From Termitomyces sp. T153 (taxonomy: Eukaryota > Basidiomycota > Agaricomycetes > Agaricales > Lyophyllaceae): 64,000 bases of DNA. How positions within the stretch are numbered: position 1 is the first letter of the stretch; the number at the start of each line of letters is the position of its first letter. The position numbers and the translations under genes are program-made. The stretch lies in contig JACKQL020000018.1 in the NCBI GenBank assembly GCA_018296165.2, positions 744,001 through 808,000 of the forward strand. The letters run 5' to 3'. This document shows, one piece after another, positions 34,984 through 46,753 of the stretch. A model generated the notes under the pieces. The model was not told the DNA's origin. It saw nothing but the letters and a program-made list of their open reading frames with translations, and ran no database searches.

Positions 34984-35990
34984 CTACCCCTCCCACTCCT
35001 CCTTATTGAGAGGGGCTGTGCTGGGTATTTTGTCAGTAGCCAGTCCCACAAATCCAACCACCATGAGTCCACCACTGAGGGTTTGGAGTTTGCCAAGATC
35101 TCCTTCCTCTACCAGATAGACCCTCCCTTTGGGTCCTGTCAGCTGCATGTACACCTTTGGGCCCCTGCCTGTTCCCTTTGCCTTTGTGGGAGGGGCTGCT
35201 CCCACAGCATATGTGGCTTCCCTAGCAGCATTAATACCTTGTTTCACATATGCCCCACCTTGGTGAGCACAGTACTCTGTATTATGCCCTCCACAGGGCC
35301 TGTTGTGGGCAATGCAGGTGGCACAGCACTTTGCTCCAGCTGGGTGGGTGTGTCCAGGGAGGTAGGGCAGTTTGATCTCCAGTGTCCTTGCATATTGGCC
35401 GCAAGTGCAGTGTACATGGTTACAATATTTCCAAATGACTTGAGTGTGGTCAGGTTCTGTATGGTTTCAAGGAGTTTATGGATATTGTCAGAAGTGTATG
35501 GGGTTTTTGCTGTGGCATCTGCAAGGCCTTGTGATATCTGGGTCTGAACTGGCTTGTACTGTGGACTGTTTAAGCTGTTTAGGAGAATGACACATTTGAA
35601 TGTGTCTTTGTCAAGTGCCTTTATTGCAAATATGCAATTCACAATGTCACTGATGCATGTTGCGGTCACTGTCAAGGGTTTGCTCAAGGAACATTGTATC
35701 TTCAGGACTTCTTGTATCAAAGAGACCATCCTGACAGGGCCTTCTCCCTCTGCTTGTTCCTTAACATTGGTGTAAACATCAGCAGCTGTACTAATGTTAT
35801 CCAATCCCTCATATTCAGATTCATCTAGTGCAGTGAGGATGACTGTGCAGGCAAGGTTATCATTTATGACCCAGTTCTGGTGCCTGACAGGCTCAGAGCT
35901 AGTGCTAGGAGCAGATATTAGATTTGGGAAGACATAGAATTTCAGTCCAAGCAGGGGCAATGAATTTCAAGAGCTTTAGACCATTTGCCC
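34984..35990 (-). pseudogene. Gag of the old copia element
   Basis: The minus strand 35,960-35,244 reads LLGLKFYVFPNLISAPSTSS, TALDESEYEGLDNISTAADV, RMVSLIQEVLKIQCSLSKPL and FKCVILLNSLNSPQYKPVQT, then 35,247-34,984 KVYMQLTGPKGRVYLVEEGD. It aligns block by block with the young copia gag, so the family assignment is secure. Confidence 0.88.
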
Positions 35991-36358
35991 ATTTGCTAAG
36001 GTTGGCTGTTGAAGAGTTACAGTTGAACTTCGCATTCTTCCAGTCAGCCCCACAAATGGATATAGCTCAAATAGATGGGGCATTGGCATTGGCAGAGGAC
36101 ATCTTAGAGTTGATAGTCATAGGTAGGAAGTATTACAGAATAGCAGGTATATTTCCTTATCATTGAGAACAATAAGATCAGTTTTCCTGATCAGGGTGAT
36201 GGCTGTGAGGTGGGCAAAGTTTTCCCCAACAAGGGGAGGCACAGTTTGGGGAACTACTCCAAACAGGAGTCAAATACAATTGATGTTCTTGTGAATAAAA
36301 GTGTTCCAATGAGTAGTGGTACTGTAATGAGTAGCCTGCTCAGAATAAGCCCATAACC

Positions 36359-36708
36359 TGTTGGAACTCCAACCAGGCAGCAGCAAGTGTATATGAGAGA
36401 TGGTGCAACCAACACCTATAGAATACATGTAGCATAAGTAAATTCCTCAGTGCACATATAATGAACTTTATTGTGTACCTATAGAATATGCATAGCATAA
36501 GTAAATTCTAGGTACAAGTAAGTATAATGGTAATATGTCCAATGTGTGAATAACATACCCTCAGTGCATGTATAATGAACTGAGGGTACTCTATGGCAGG
36601 CATGGGGTCTATATGTGTGTGTGGGACAAAGCAGAGTGGTGGCCACCATTGTGATCCCTGACAGTGCAGTGCATACATGGTACCCCATTGCATCATGATA
36701 TTCCAACA
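36359..36708 (-). repeat. 5' LTR of the old copia element
   Basis: The reverse complement begins TGTTGGAATATCATGATGC and ends GTTGGAGTTCCAACA, followed by ggttatgggc. It is 350 bp against 352 in the young copy. It shares the hairpin stem (36,557-36,564 with 36,580-36,587) and the internal duplication, so both are ancestral features of the family. Confidence 0.85.
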
Positions 36709-36713
36709 ATAAT

Positions 36714-38800
36714 CACCAATTTAAGATGAGAATTATCTGAGTACAAATTTTCGAAGTCTGCCAAAGCTTGCATGCCATTCAACTTTGTACATAGCAACTT
36801 TGTAGTTCATTAACATTAGGCCTTACCAGCATGGTGTCTGCAAGAGATCCTTCTGGTCCTCTCTTGATGCACACTCAAGGAGGTTGTGATTAGTGCAACT
36901 GAATCAACATTTATTGACATTCAAAGCATGATGAGGTCATTGTCAGATGTATTTGGACAGATGAGTAAGGTATGCTTGAGGAGTGGGAGAAGAGGGGAAA
37001 GGGAAGAATCAAAGTGGAGAGGTGGGGGACAGGGGAGGGACCAGAGTGCAGGGTGGGGAGTAGGGCATGATCCAGAATGTTGGATCCAACTTGTTTATAG
37101 TTGAGGCAAGTTATGATTGTATTGTGGTAGGGCTGAATGACAGTCTTAGGCTTTTTCTGGTGAAGAAGGGCAATTTGACAGAGTTACAGGGCTTTGAGTT
37201 TTAAGTACTAAGTGCTTAAGAGTTGGACACAATGGTTGAGAGGGTACCATGGCAGTACCTGTCACGACCCACTCCCTGACCTCCAGACCTCTCCCTCACT
37301 CCTAAGAAATGGCATAACACATTTCTTTGACCCTTTTTCATTTGGAAACATATTCCAGCAGCAGTGGTGGGTGCCCTTTGCGCTGATCTAAAGAAGCACG
37401 TGCCATCGGAGATCTCCGACGCCAGAAAAACATCCGTCCAGTCATGGAAAACGACCACATTTCACTCATGATCTTTGTCCACCCCTGCTCTCAATGCATT
37501 ATGAGATTTGACCCTCGGCCAAATGTGATCAAACACCATCCATTTTATCAAGTCTATCCGAAGTACTTCTTTAAAAAAACTCGGTTTGCTTCTTGCGATC
37601 TGCTTCCTGTTAAGCTGTGCCCTGAACTTCCGCAATTGCCTTGAAAGCTCGAGAGGTAAGTCAGAGACATGCCCGAGGTAACCAGTCATAATGTATAAAG
37701 AGTTAAGTTGTTGTACTCTGTAATTTGGGCAGGCCCTGCAGAGGTTTTCAGTGCATCTTTGACTTGAAGAGTTCTTGTTCTTGATCATACGCTTTCAACG
37801 AGCTGGGAACGGCATAGCGCAAGAGGAAGGGATGCTGTTGTTCAAGTGTTGTCGCTGAGTACAAACTGTGTTGTAAATAACGGCATTAGACTGGTCATTG
37901 ACCGATTGAATGCCATCTCATATTCTGTTCAACAACCCTATGTATTATTCAATGTGAGAGCATGCATATCAACTATAATCAGCGTTGGATAAGAGTCTTC
38001 GGTGTGAGTATGCATCATCGAGACCGCTTCGCTTGCCTTGTTTTACCCCCTTCGATGAGTCATTAGTCACGGATCCCTAAGGGAGCAAGCAGTTCACTTC
38101 ATAGTAATCATCTTCGTACCGCCACATTTGACGATGGTCACTCCAGCATTATGGTACATATATGCAGTTCAACGGCCCCTTGCCGAACGATGTATTCTGC
38201 GAACCGTCATCAGACAGTGTCTTTCCAAACACCAGAAACTTCACGAAAATCAATGTCAATGACTTATCATTGACCAGAACTCTCAAATTTCAGTAAGTAC
38301 TAGTAGTACCTTGAGTAAGATTTATGAATCTGAAGGCTGAGATCTTAGCCTTCCATGCAATTCGAGAAGGTGAATCGGTAATTACAATATGTTGGTGTGT
38401 AGTTGGTCGCGAACGGAAGGTGGTTGCCCTTGTTAGTGTGGCGGCAAATCAAGATCATGATGAGTGTGCTGAGATGTGGAAACCGAGATCTCCCAGGACG
38501 ACACATAACAGTTATCGCCGTTACATTTATCGGAGCTGTTACATTTCTACGCTAGGCACACGAACGAGCTTTCCAGTAGAGGAAGGTAGGGAATTCCAAC
38601 TTGAGAACCAAAAGGCGCATACGGCGTAGACCGGTCCGAGAATGACGGTCACGCGACTGACGCGTGGCGGCGTTGATTACGCGGCATCCTCGTGGTTGAG
38701 GACGCCACCACGGCTTCACAATGACGACTTTTTTTTTGCAGGTTGGCCTTAGCTACCGATCTACACGCTTTGGCTGTGCAGTCGCCTTATGCTGCTCGGT
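36714..38800. other. Repeat-to-gene boundary, no supported gene
   Basis: CG-poor repeat-like sequence continues to about 37,360. CG then becomes frequent and the composition changes to gene-like. Short open frames at 37,444-37,788 and 38,324-38,629 show no recognisable protein or clean intron structure. The stretch before 38,890 is the likely promoter region of the GH16 gene. Confidence 0.4.
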
Positions 38801-38805
38801 CCGGG

Positions 38806-38812
38806 TATATAA
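38806..38812 (+). promoter_or_regulatory. TATA box of the GH16 gene
   Basis: tatataa in a GC-rich setting (ccgggtatataactcc), 78 bp upstream of ATG 38,890, with pyrimidine-rich sequence in between. Confidence 0.55.
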
Positions 38813-38889
38813 CTCCCACTCGCCTCGCCCAAGACCCCTACCCTTTGGTCCTCTTCGGATTTGAGTCTTACGTGTCACGAGGTCGAACG

Positions 38890-40562
38890 ATGTTGTCGCC
38901 GTTACACTTGCCTTTGGCCGTATTACTCTCTCATGTCTTATTGCGAGTGAAGGGATACGACCTTGTCAAAGACTACTCTGGGCAACCCTTCTTCGACGAG
39001 TGGGACTTCTACGGTGCATACGACAACCTTACGCTCGGTATGATTTCACTTGTGAACGCTGAAGTTCAGAGTATCAACGACGGTTTCTAACTATAGGTGA
39101 CGTAGTGTGGCTGGACGTCGATCAGGCGTATGGAGAGGGGCTGGTGTATGTCAACACTGTGGGCAACGCGATATTGAAGGTGGACAATGAGCATAGTGTG
39201 GCGTTCGGCCAGAAACGAGCCTCGGTGAGTTCTGAGAATGTATATCCGAGAAACCTATAGATTGATTTTGTGATTACGCAGGTACGAATATCAACTAAAG
39301 CGTCATACGCCGTCGGAAGCTTGTGGATAACGGACATGGTTCATATACCTTACGGTTGTTCTGTAAGCTGTACTTCTCCACCCGGTTCTGATGCTCGACC
39401 TTGTATGTTTCAGGTATGGCCCGCATTTTGGACAACGGGTCCCACATGGCCTAACGATGGCGAGATCGAGTACGTCGACTTGATACCAACTTATGTCTCC
39501 ATTCGGATTTATTGTACAACAGCATCGTGGAGGGCATCAATCTCATGTACAATAACGGAATGGCGCTTCATACACTGCCAGGATGCATGCATTTAACGCC
39601 CCCGAACCAGATGGGTATCTCGGGAGAGCTGGATTGTTCAACGCCTACAGGTTGCGTTGTTACGGAAACTAAACCGAATAGCTACCGAGAAGGGTTTGCA
39701 GCTGCTGGTGGGGGCGTATTTGCAACTCAGTTCGATGTTGCTGGGTGAGTGACTCGTAATATTATGTTTGGAAACGCTTTGCTGATCATCTTTGAGCAGG
39801 ATATTGTAAGTTTTTTGGATTGTTAACATCACCTTTGACGTATGCAACTTATACCGATAATATTTTCAGTATCTGGTTCTGGAGCGTGAGTAGTATGTTT
39901 TGAGCATCAGACGTTGAGAGCTAATACATTATGTAGCGCCCAAATATTCCATTGTCAATCACGACAGCGGCGACATCAAAATCGTCAATAGACATTTCTG
40001 ATTGGGGTCCTCCATCGGCAAGTTTCCCGACCGCAACCTGTAACATCACGCAATTCTTTAGCCCTCAGAAGCTCGTTCTAGACATCACACTTTGCGGAAA
40101 CTGGTGAGTGGCTCATGAAATGTTATTAAATAAAACATGTATCAACTTATCATTCTAGGGCTGGTGACCCAGTAGCATACTCACAAACGTGTCCTGACTC
40201 TGGCCCTACGGGAAGTTGCGTGAGTACTTTCTTGTCGTTCCTATATTTTACTCTGCAACACCAAAACAAAGTATAATGACAACGTCGTCGGTCCCGGAGA
40301 CCGATTTGATAACGCCTATTTCGAAATTCAGTACGTGCATGCGTACACGACAGGAGGAGTTGCGCCTACTCCGACTGCTGCCGCCGTTGCTGTTACACCA
40401 CCCAAGACGACGTCGACGCAGTCGCCGATTGGGACAAAGCTGACCCAGAGTTCATTGTTCTATCCTAGCGGCGCAGTGGGACTTCATATGGAGCGTGTGG
40501 CTGGGATTGGTTTGTTATCGATGTTGGTTGGGGCAATCGTTGGGTGTCTGCTCTGCTTCTAG
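38890..40562 (+). CDS. Secreted GH16 beta-glucanase-like glycoside hydrolase
   Basis: Ten exons: 38890-39037, 39097-39224, 39282-39362, 39414-39469, 39523-39744, 39800-39805, 39870-39885, 39937-40103, 40159-40219, 40272-40562, giving 391 aa. The introns are 51-64 nt with GT-AG ends, and exon 6 is only 6 nt. The start [20 protein letters not shown] is a signal peptide. The catalytic motif GEIDIVEG (nucleophile and acid/base Glu) spans the exon 4/5 junction, within [20 protein letters not shown]. Late core sequence includes ITLCGNWAGDP. The C-terminus has a Thr/Pro/Ser-rich linker and a hydrophobic tail ([16 protein letters not shown]), so it may be GPI- or membrane-anchored. Family members cut beta-1,3(4)-glucans of fungal or plant walls; the exact substrate is not predictable. 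It converges on the phosphoesterase gene, with 177 bp between stops. Confidence 0.9.
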
Positions 40563-40739
40563 GATGACCCTCAACTGTCATGTCGGACCTCGATGTTTGG
40601 CATACTTATCTATTCAATATGCTTTCCTGGGACATTCCATAAGTTTAGGAGTTTTTCTCTGTGTATATATTGTATATGCACTAGATCTACACGGCGGCTT
40701 CATACTGGTATCCTTAATTTGAGACACGAATAGTATTTT

Positions 40740-41660
40740 TTACAGCTCTATAACTTTCCCACCATCATAATCGTCTCTTCCTTCCCCATAACCTCTTTGG
40801 TTTGCATAGACCCTTGTTCCCTGCTTATGGAAATCGCAACACCAGTGTGTGTGTCCAAACGCCCAGAGCTTTATCTTCCCACTTTCCCAACACTCCTCCC
40901 CGGTGAGTTCAGTCACGAAAGCCGAATTCGTTGGTCCATCGTTGAACTTCGGGTCGCCTGTGCCGTCCTTTGTGGGCGCGTGGTGCGTAAACACCACGAT
41001 CCGTCTTTCCGGTTCGTCTCTTGCAATAGCAGTGACAGTACTATTTAGCCATGCTAGATCTGCTTTATGCAGAGCGGCGTACACATCGGGGTTAAAAGAG
41101 TCAATTCGACGGAAGTCTGTTAGAGACCAAGAGAGGATATCGAGGTCGTTTGGATTCAGAGACGACCAGAGTGTACATCCCAGGATAGTAAGATTTGAGG
41201 AGACGTCATAACGCGTGCGGTTAAGGTAAACGAATGTTCCGAAGGAAGCATCGGCATTGACCCTGATGGCGAAGGAGTTGAGACGCTTGGAGGATTCTTC
41301 CTGAGAGAGTGAAGGTCCAGGTTAGGGAATTCAATGAATCCAACGAGTTCCTGAACTTACCATTGACGATCGATATGGCTCTTTAATAAAAGTTGGTGAA
41401 GATCATAGCAGTAATCAGGAAGATACGAGGTGCGATGCGTACGTACCATGGTTTCCAGACACAAAAAATACAGTCTTAAACAGCTTGAGTTGAGCTTCGA
41501 GCCATTCAAACAGCCTATCATCGATAGTCCAGCCGATGTCTCCTAGTAGAGCCAGATGTTCTGCTCGAACTGGGATGTCATAGTAATAAAACTCGCGTCC
41601 AAGCGTGCTACTAGGCCGCTCTATCTCAAGATGGAGATCACTGAGAATTTGGATTTGCAT
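40740..41660 (-). CDS. Metallophosphoesterase (calcineurin-like), short cytosolic form
   Basis: Three exons on the minus strand, 41660-41447, 41380-41361 (20 nt) and 41300-40740, giving 264 aa. The introns are 66 and 60 nt with clean GT-AG ends. The family metal ligands appear in order: DLHLE (residues 8-12), LLGDIGW, SGNHE (split by intron 1), VVFTHHAP and FGHTHWCCDF. No signal peptide is visible, so a cytosolic enzyme is likely. Family members hydrolyse phosphomono- or diesters with two metals; the substrate is unknown. The start is at MQIQILSDLHLE, the typical family N-terminus. The gene is 217 bp downstream of the GH51 stop on the same strand. Confidence 0.88.
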
Positions 41661-41877
41661 TGCAAAAGATGATTAGCCTTGTCAAAATGTTTTCGTCAAA
41701 GTCGGTAAAAGTTTCCCTTCACCCCTTACATAAGTCGAGGTTTCTCGCGGTCATCCAGCTGCCCATCATGATGGTTTATGCAAGAGAACAACAATCAAAT
41801 ATTGAATATTTTTTCAAGTTTCCGACTTCTACTCTTACAGATCCTTGCATTCACATTCATAGCTATACCACATCCTC

Positions 41878-44800
41878 TCAGTGCGCAACCAAGGTAATTA
41901 CGCTAAAACTGAAGCCAGGCGCATTATACGTGAAAGTCTTCCCAGTTCCGATTGAGCTAGTTACCGGCACCGCCGCGTTAGGCGTCGTGGGCGTATTGCT
42001 CGTAGTCGCCGAACCTTGAATTATTTGAAGCGTTCCAGTGGTGGCGACCGTTGTGAATGGAAGGTTGAAGGTTAAGGATGTTTCTGTGGCGATTGTGTTG
42101 GAAACCTTGTGTGAATTTTGATTAAGTGAAAGATCAGGATCAGGGAAGAAAGATATGTACCTTGATAATAATTGATTGAGCTGTTGTGTTACGAACGACG
42201 CTCCAAAAGATGGTTCCAGTCCTGTTGGGGAGGGTTGATGGTATGTATTCGTCTCCTCGGTTTTGACTGAAGAGCTGAGGTGATCATTAGAGATTGGGCA
42301 GAAACAACCAGGTCAAATTGTACCATTTGTACGTAGAAACTCGTCGAGCGATAAACCGCTCCCGAGCTACAAGAGAGTTAGTCAGAAAAAACATATAATT
42401 CAACTCGACAGCCTACTCGAAGCTGACCAGATTGGGCGTCTGTATTGAATTGTATAATGATCACTTTGGGCCAAGCGTGTTCGAAAGGATGACGTACCCA
42501 TTGAGAGTTTGCGACGTGCTATGAAAGGCTCGTTTCAACTCATCATGCCACGTAAGAAGTATTATTCGGGCTTACATTTAACAAAGGCGCGTATGACGCC
42601 GCAAATCTAGAAATAAATCAAAGTAAGCTCAGAAATTGCAAGGCAGAAGGGATGTACACAATATCACTGTTCCTCTCCAATCCAGTCATAAATGCAGCTT
42701 CACCAGTCGAGCCTTTGCAATGTCCGATTTAGTAAATGTTAAAGGAAGCACATGTAGAGACAAACTTTGCATAGTCGGGAAGGTGAGTCGTCCATCAGCG
42801 GGTGTACCAAAGATATCATCCGGATTAGTCGAGATCGCAGCATACTCCCCCTGTGTCGTCATAGATAAGCCACTTATAATAGACAACATAAGAAAGCAAG
42901 GGCAAACCTCAAAGTATCTTGTTACATTGCGCTCAAATCCATCATAGAAGAACGAATTTTGTGCAAACCAGGCTAGATAAAAATGTAAGTAGAGAATCCC
43001 TGGATGTAACTTGAGAAATTTGGACGTACAAGGAGTTTGATAGACATGAATATCATATTCTGTTGGATTGGGTGAGAGGATGGGGTTGGATGTGTCTGAG
43101 GTGGCAATGAAGTCTGGTCATCACAGTCGTGTTAGCTTCAAAAGTGACTACAAAAGTTCATGAGAGAAGTACGAACGAAGATCAGGGAATTGGGCTTGAA
43201 GAGTGTCAACAAAGTCATGCCATCTATAGACATACCTTTAAATCAAATAAGTTGAGTAGGTCAAGTATTTTCTAGTTGGGGTCAAGTAGCTTACGTGTTT
43301 GCAGCAAAGAAGTCCTAAGAGTCAAAAAGTCAATCTATGTAGTCAGTTTCAGTGCAACGATTTGACATATATGTACCTCATTTCCAACTTCCACAAAAGT
43401 CAATGCAAAAGGTTCAGGATGACCCAAAGACACACGGAGATCAGCTGAACAAGAGCATGTCAAAAGGTATCAGAGAAGTGGAAGGGAGAACATTACCAGC
43501 TTCACTTGTCCCTTGAGCACCAATCACAAAGTTAATCTGATGGTAATGTAATGGTATTCAAATCATGATCTGATTGTAGACAAATGATTGAACTGCACCT
43601 GATCAATAGCCTGCTGAATAAATGGCTGGAGGTCTGCTTCTGCAACACTGGTTCCACCCAGTGCAAAACCTGTCACACACTACACTGAGCACAATGATAT
43701 GATGAATTTGTGGGCACTAGCATACCTGCCCAAACAGCCATAATAGGTATCATATTCAGATCCTCACACCAGGTGAGGTATTCAAAGAGTCCTAGACCAC
43801 TTGAAGAGGAAAGTCACTTTGACAATAAATTTGGGTGTGCTGTGTGCCATTGAACGTACTCTGTGTTAATATAGCCCCAGTCACCAACACGACCTTTAAA
43901 ATGTTAATTTTTCTGATTCCAACGATGCAGCAGAGATTGCCTACCAGGTCTTTCAACTAGTGGGCCAACCTTCATAAAAAAGAAGAAAAAGACAATTAAT
44001 CCATGATGAGGGAGAAGGGAGGACGGGCACCATACCGTGGCATTCCATTGCCAGCGCGTTGCGACCGTCTGACCTTCGAGGTTGTTTCCACCTGTTGATT
44101 CATCAGCTCAAGAGTTCAAAATCACAGCACTATGACATACCCGGGAATCGGAAGAACGAAGGTCTCATCTCAGATAACGCCTATATATTTTAGATTATCT
44201 CTTAGTGAACACATTACTCGATCAAAATGCACCTCAGCAATATCGATTCGCATCCCATTGGGCCTATCCTTGAAAGTAGGTGGGAACAATGACAGCATCG
44301 CAAAATTGATTGTCTGTCCAGCTGCCGCGCTGCCATCCAACGTAATCACGAACAAGTTACCAGTAGAAGATGGAGTGATGGTGGGTGTTATCTGAACAGA
44401 GAGTTGCTGCCATGACGTTTGGGCACCGGAGATTGAGACGGTGGACGAGCCGAGAATTTGTCCTGAGGAGGTTTGCAGACTGACAGTAGCAGTACCACGG
44501 AAGGAAGAAGCGGTAGGAAAACGGTAGAAGAAAGAGGCGGAGTAGGTCGTTGAGGCTGTCACTTTGATTCCTGTGTATGTTGATTGAGTTGGAGAAAAGA
44601 AAGGAGAAGAAAGGAAGTCGACGAACCAAAGTACCCGGTGTTGGCAAATCCGACGGGGCCAGTGCGACCATTGGGAATGACGACGTGCAGTGCATTGGGA
44701 AGTGCTGAGGAGACAGGGACGCTTTCGGCAATGACGGAGATCGTGGCTCCGTTTACGGCTTGCCATGCGTTGAGGGCTGCCGATGTGCCTGTATTCAAAA

Positions 44801-45307
44801 AGATGAGAGGATAGGAGAGGGACAAAAGGTGAGGACGATATACCGGGAGTTACTTGTTGAAAGGCACGGTTTTGTAGGACTTAGAGAAAACGATGAGTTG
44901 GGAATTTGAAGACTACTTGAAACATAAGGCTTACGTTCGGCATACAGTCCTCCGTCGCCACTCTAAACGCGACCTTCAGCAATTGGCGGACGAAACAGAA
45001 CACAAGGGGAACTTACGTGCTATGAAGTGGGTTAGATACGAAGGATGAGGGTATAAGTAGCGACTCACACTGATATCCTGTTTCAAGAAAAATCGCACAG
45101 TTAGTGCACAAATTCGAAAGACGGGAAATCGGGTCAACCTCAAACATCTGACCCCCTGGATCGCCTCAATGAGAAACAAGGAATCAAGAAGACCCTGCCG
45201 TACTCACATAACGTAGTGGGAATGGGATGACTAGCTGTAGCGCTTACGGAGACCGTAACCGCACGCGTGGCTCCAAGAAGACCCAGTAAAAAGATGAGAG
45301 ATTTCAT
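41878..45307 (-). CDS. GH51 alpha-L-arabinofuranosidase, secreted, many exons
   Basis: Minus strand from ATG 45,307 (MKSLIFLLGLLGATRA, signal peptide) to TGA 41,878. Exons worked out: 45307-45208, 45155-45139, 45077-45069, 45019-45017, 44962-44935, 44879-44844, 44788-44627, 44570-44233, 44180-44141, 44091-44036, 43969-43945, 43893-43860, 43799-43726, 43669-43599, 43536-43497. More exons follow to the stop. Exon 4 is 3 nt (cac), which makes GQMFEDISHSGDGGLYAE. A carbohydrate-binding-like sandwich (residues about 60-200) precedes the barrel. Catalytic residues are seen in FVEVGNE near 43,385 (acid/base) and GEYA near 42,846 (nucleophile). It ends FSFSVITLVAH. The enzyme releases arabinose from arabinoxylan or arabinan. 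Confidence 0.9.
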
Positions 45308-46182
45308 TTTTCTGTGGGAAACCGCGAGAGAATCGACTGTTCATTATATAGCATGGCTGAAGTGCCAGCCGGACCGGTATGCTAACGTGGATTCGAGAAG
45401 AAAATTCCACGTCGGAGTGAATTAGCAACGGATACATAATTTTGCCTTATGGAGACCACATGAGAGAGTCCGGTGACGGAGAGGGTGCACTTTCATCGAG
45501 AAGAAAAATATCGTGATGGCGAGAAGTAGATTTTTGGAGTGCAGATGGACGCGATTGAGCTGTGGATACACACGGACTTGATCATGAGACCTGTGGACGT
45601 GGAGACGTCGAAGCGGGCCGGAAGAGAGTAGGAGAAGAGAATTTCCATGGAACACAATGGTTTAGACTTCGTGAATTTGAATGGTGCCCATCAGGATCTT
45701 ATCTTATCTAGAACTGTTGCTCGGACCTCGGTTCTAAGGTAAGTTTATGCGGCCATACATACCTCACTCGTCCTGATCGATTTAATACACGTATTGCACA
45801 CGGGAGTGGCTCAGTTTCAGATCTGAAAAAATCTGTATGGTAGGTAGAACGAGACTATAGCGTTGCGATTCTTCCTAAACTTACAAGCCTCGATTAGCGA
45901 AGGGTCGTGTGAGATCATGAATATGCTTATCATTCAAGTTTATTTGAGGCTTATTGATTGATAAAAAAGTTCTCATACCGATCTTCCAGACCGTCACCTG
46001 GCTAAGTAGCCCGGACTAGGCTAGTTAATGCAAGTACCAATACAGTGATGACCGAACTGATGGCGGAGCCATCATGAATGGTGCCCGGGATGTTGATGGC
46101 ATTGATGGCAATGTTGACGCCATTATTGATGGTGCCCCACACCGGTAACCTTCCTCATATGTAGACTACCTTAGAAGGTAAA
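45308..46182 (-). promoter_or_regulatory. Upstream region of the GH51 gene
   Basis: A TATA-like tatataatg on the minus strand (about 45,342-45,350) lies roughly 40 bp before the GH51 start, implying a short leader. The rest to 46,182 is CpG-rich, intergenic and without a supported gene. A tract near 46,060-46,140 repeats atggc/atgg motifs. Confidence 0.4.
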
Positions 46183-46356
46183 TACAGTGAAACATTAAGA
46201 ACCGACCTCTTGAGACTCTGAAATCAGGAAATGTTATACCTCTTTTGAAAAAATAAAAAAATCAAAGTTCGAAAACTATCAGAAGCAACTCGGATTGATG
46301 AGAAACACAACCATGTCCCGATATTTCAAGTTTTGAAAAAATTTGATACCACTGTA
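46183..46356. mobile_element. Possible pogo/Tc1-type MITE
   Basis: TA-flanked ends TACAGTGAAACATTAAG (46,183) and, reversed, TACAGTGGTATCAAAT (from 46,356). Ends in CAGTG and a TA duplication fit pogo-like elements, but the inverted match is only about seven bases, so this is tentative. Confidence 0.25.
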
Positions 46357-46439
46357 TTTGGATTCTTAAGAGTTCTGATGACCCCAAATTCCCTTATTGG
46401 GGAAATCTAATCAACAGACAAGAGCAGGACTATCGAGAT

Positions 46440-46753
46440 AGACAATTGAGTATGTGTCTATGTAGGATTCTGAAGGATGTTGCAGTTCATCATGATGTTA
46501 GCAGAAATGTGCCAATGGGATTTGCATTTAGAAATGGCATATTCAGCTTTGCTAATGATGTTTTTAGTATTCACTGTTCCCTTGGTGATTCATAATAACT
46601 TCTTGAATTGCATGGTCTTGTACCAGTGATGCTTCATTCAAATATCTGCCCTATCAACTTTTGATGGTAGGATATAGGCCTACCATGGTTTCAATGGGAC
46701 ATGGGGAATAAGGATTCAATCCTAGAGAGGGAGCCTGAGAAATGGCTACAACT
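46440..46753. other. Start of second CpG-poor repeat block, nothing recognised
   Basis: CG content drops sharply here. No ORF or repeat end was identified before the LTR-like start at 46,754. Confidence 0.3.

Larger units (their letters stand above)
31561..36708 (-). mobile_element. Old minus-strand Ty1/copia element, truncated in RT
   Basis: Same family as the young copia. On the minus strand it runs LTR (36,708-36,359), primer-binding site, gag, protease, integrase and the start of RT, and is cut at 31,560. A 1,144-bp solo LTR splits its integrase. It has about one CG per kb, against dozens per kb in the young copy. RNase H and the 3' LTR are missing. Confidence 0.88.

Noticed and set aside
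37259..37330. LTR-like start (TGTCACGACCCACTCCC) resembling the 32,826 LTR family
   Set aside because: Only about 60 bp match, no end or target duplication was found, and it sits at the CpG border. It may be a small truncated remnant.
38324..38629. 101-codon open frame upstream of the GH16 gene
   Set aside because: No motif, no neighbours in frame, and composition like the surrounding intergenic DNA.
41660..42019. Plus-strand open frame between the phosphoesterase and GH51 genes
   Set aside because: It overlaps the last GH51 exon antisense and contains no recognisable domain.
44170..44825. Two long minus-strand open frames as separate genes
   Set aside because: They are GH51 exons 7 and 8 read through introns or in a wrong frame; the spliced frame gives the conserved GH51 sequence.
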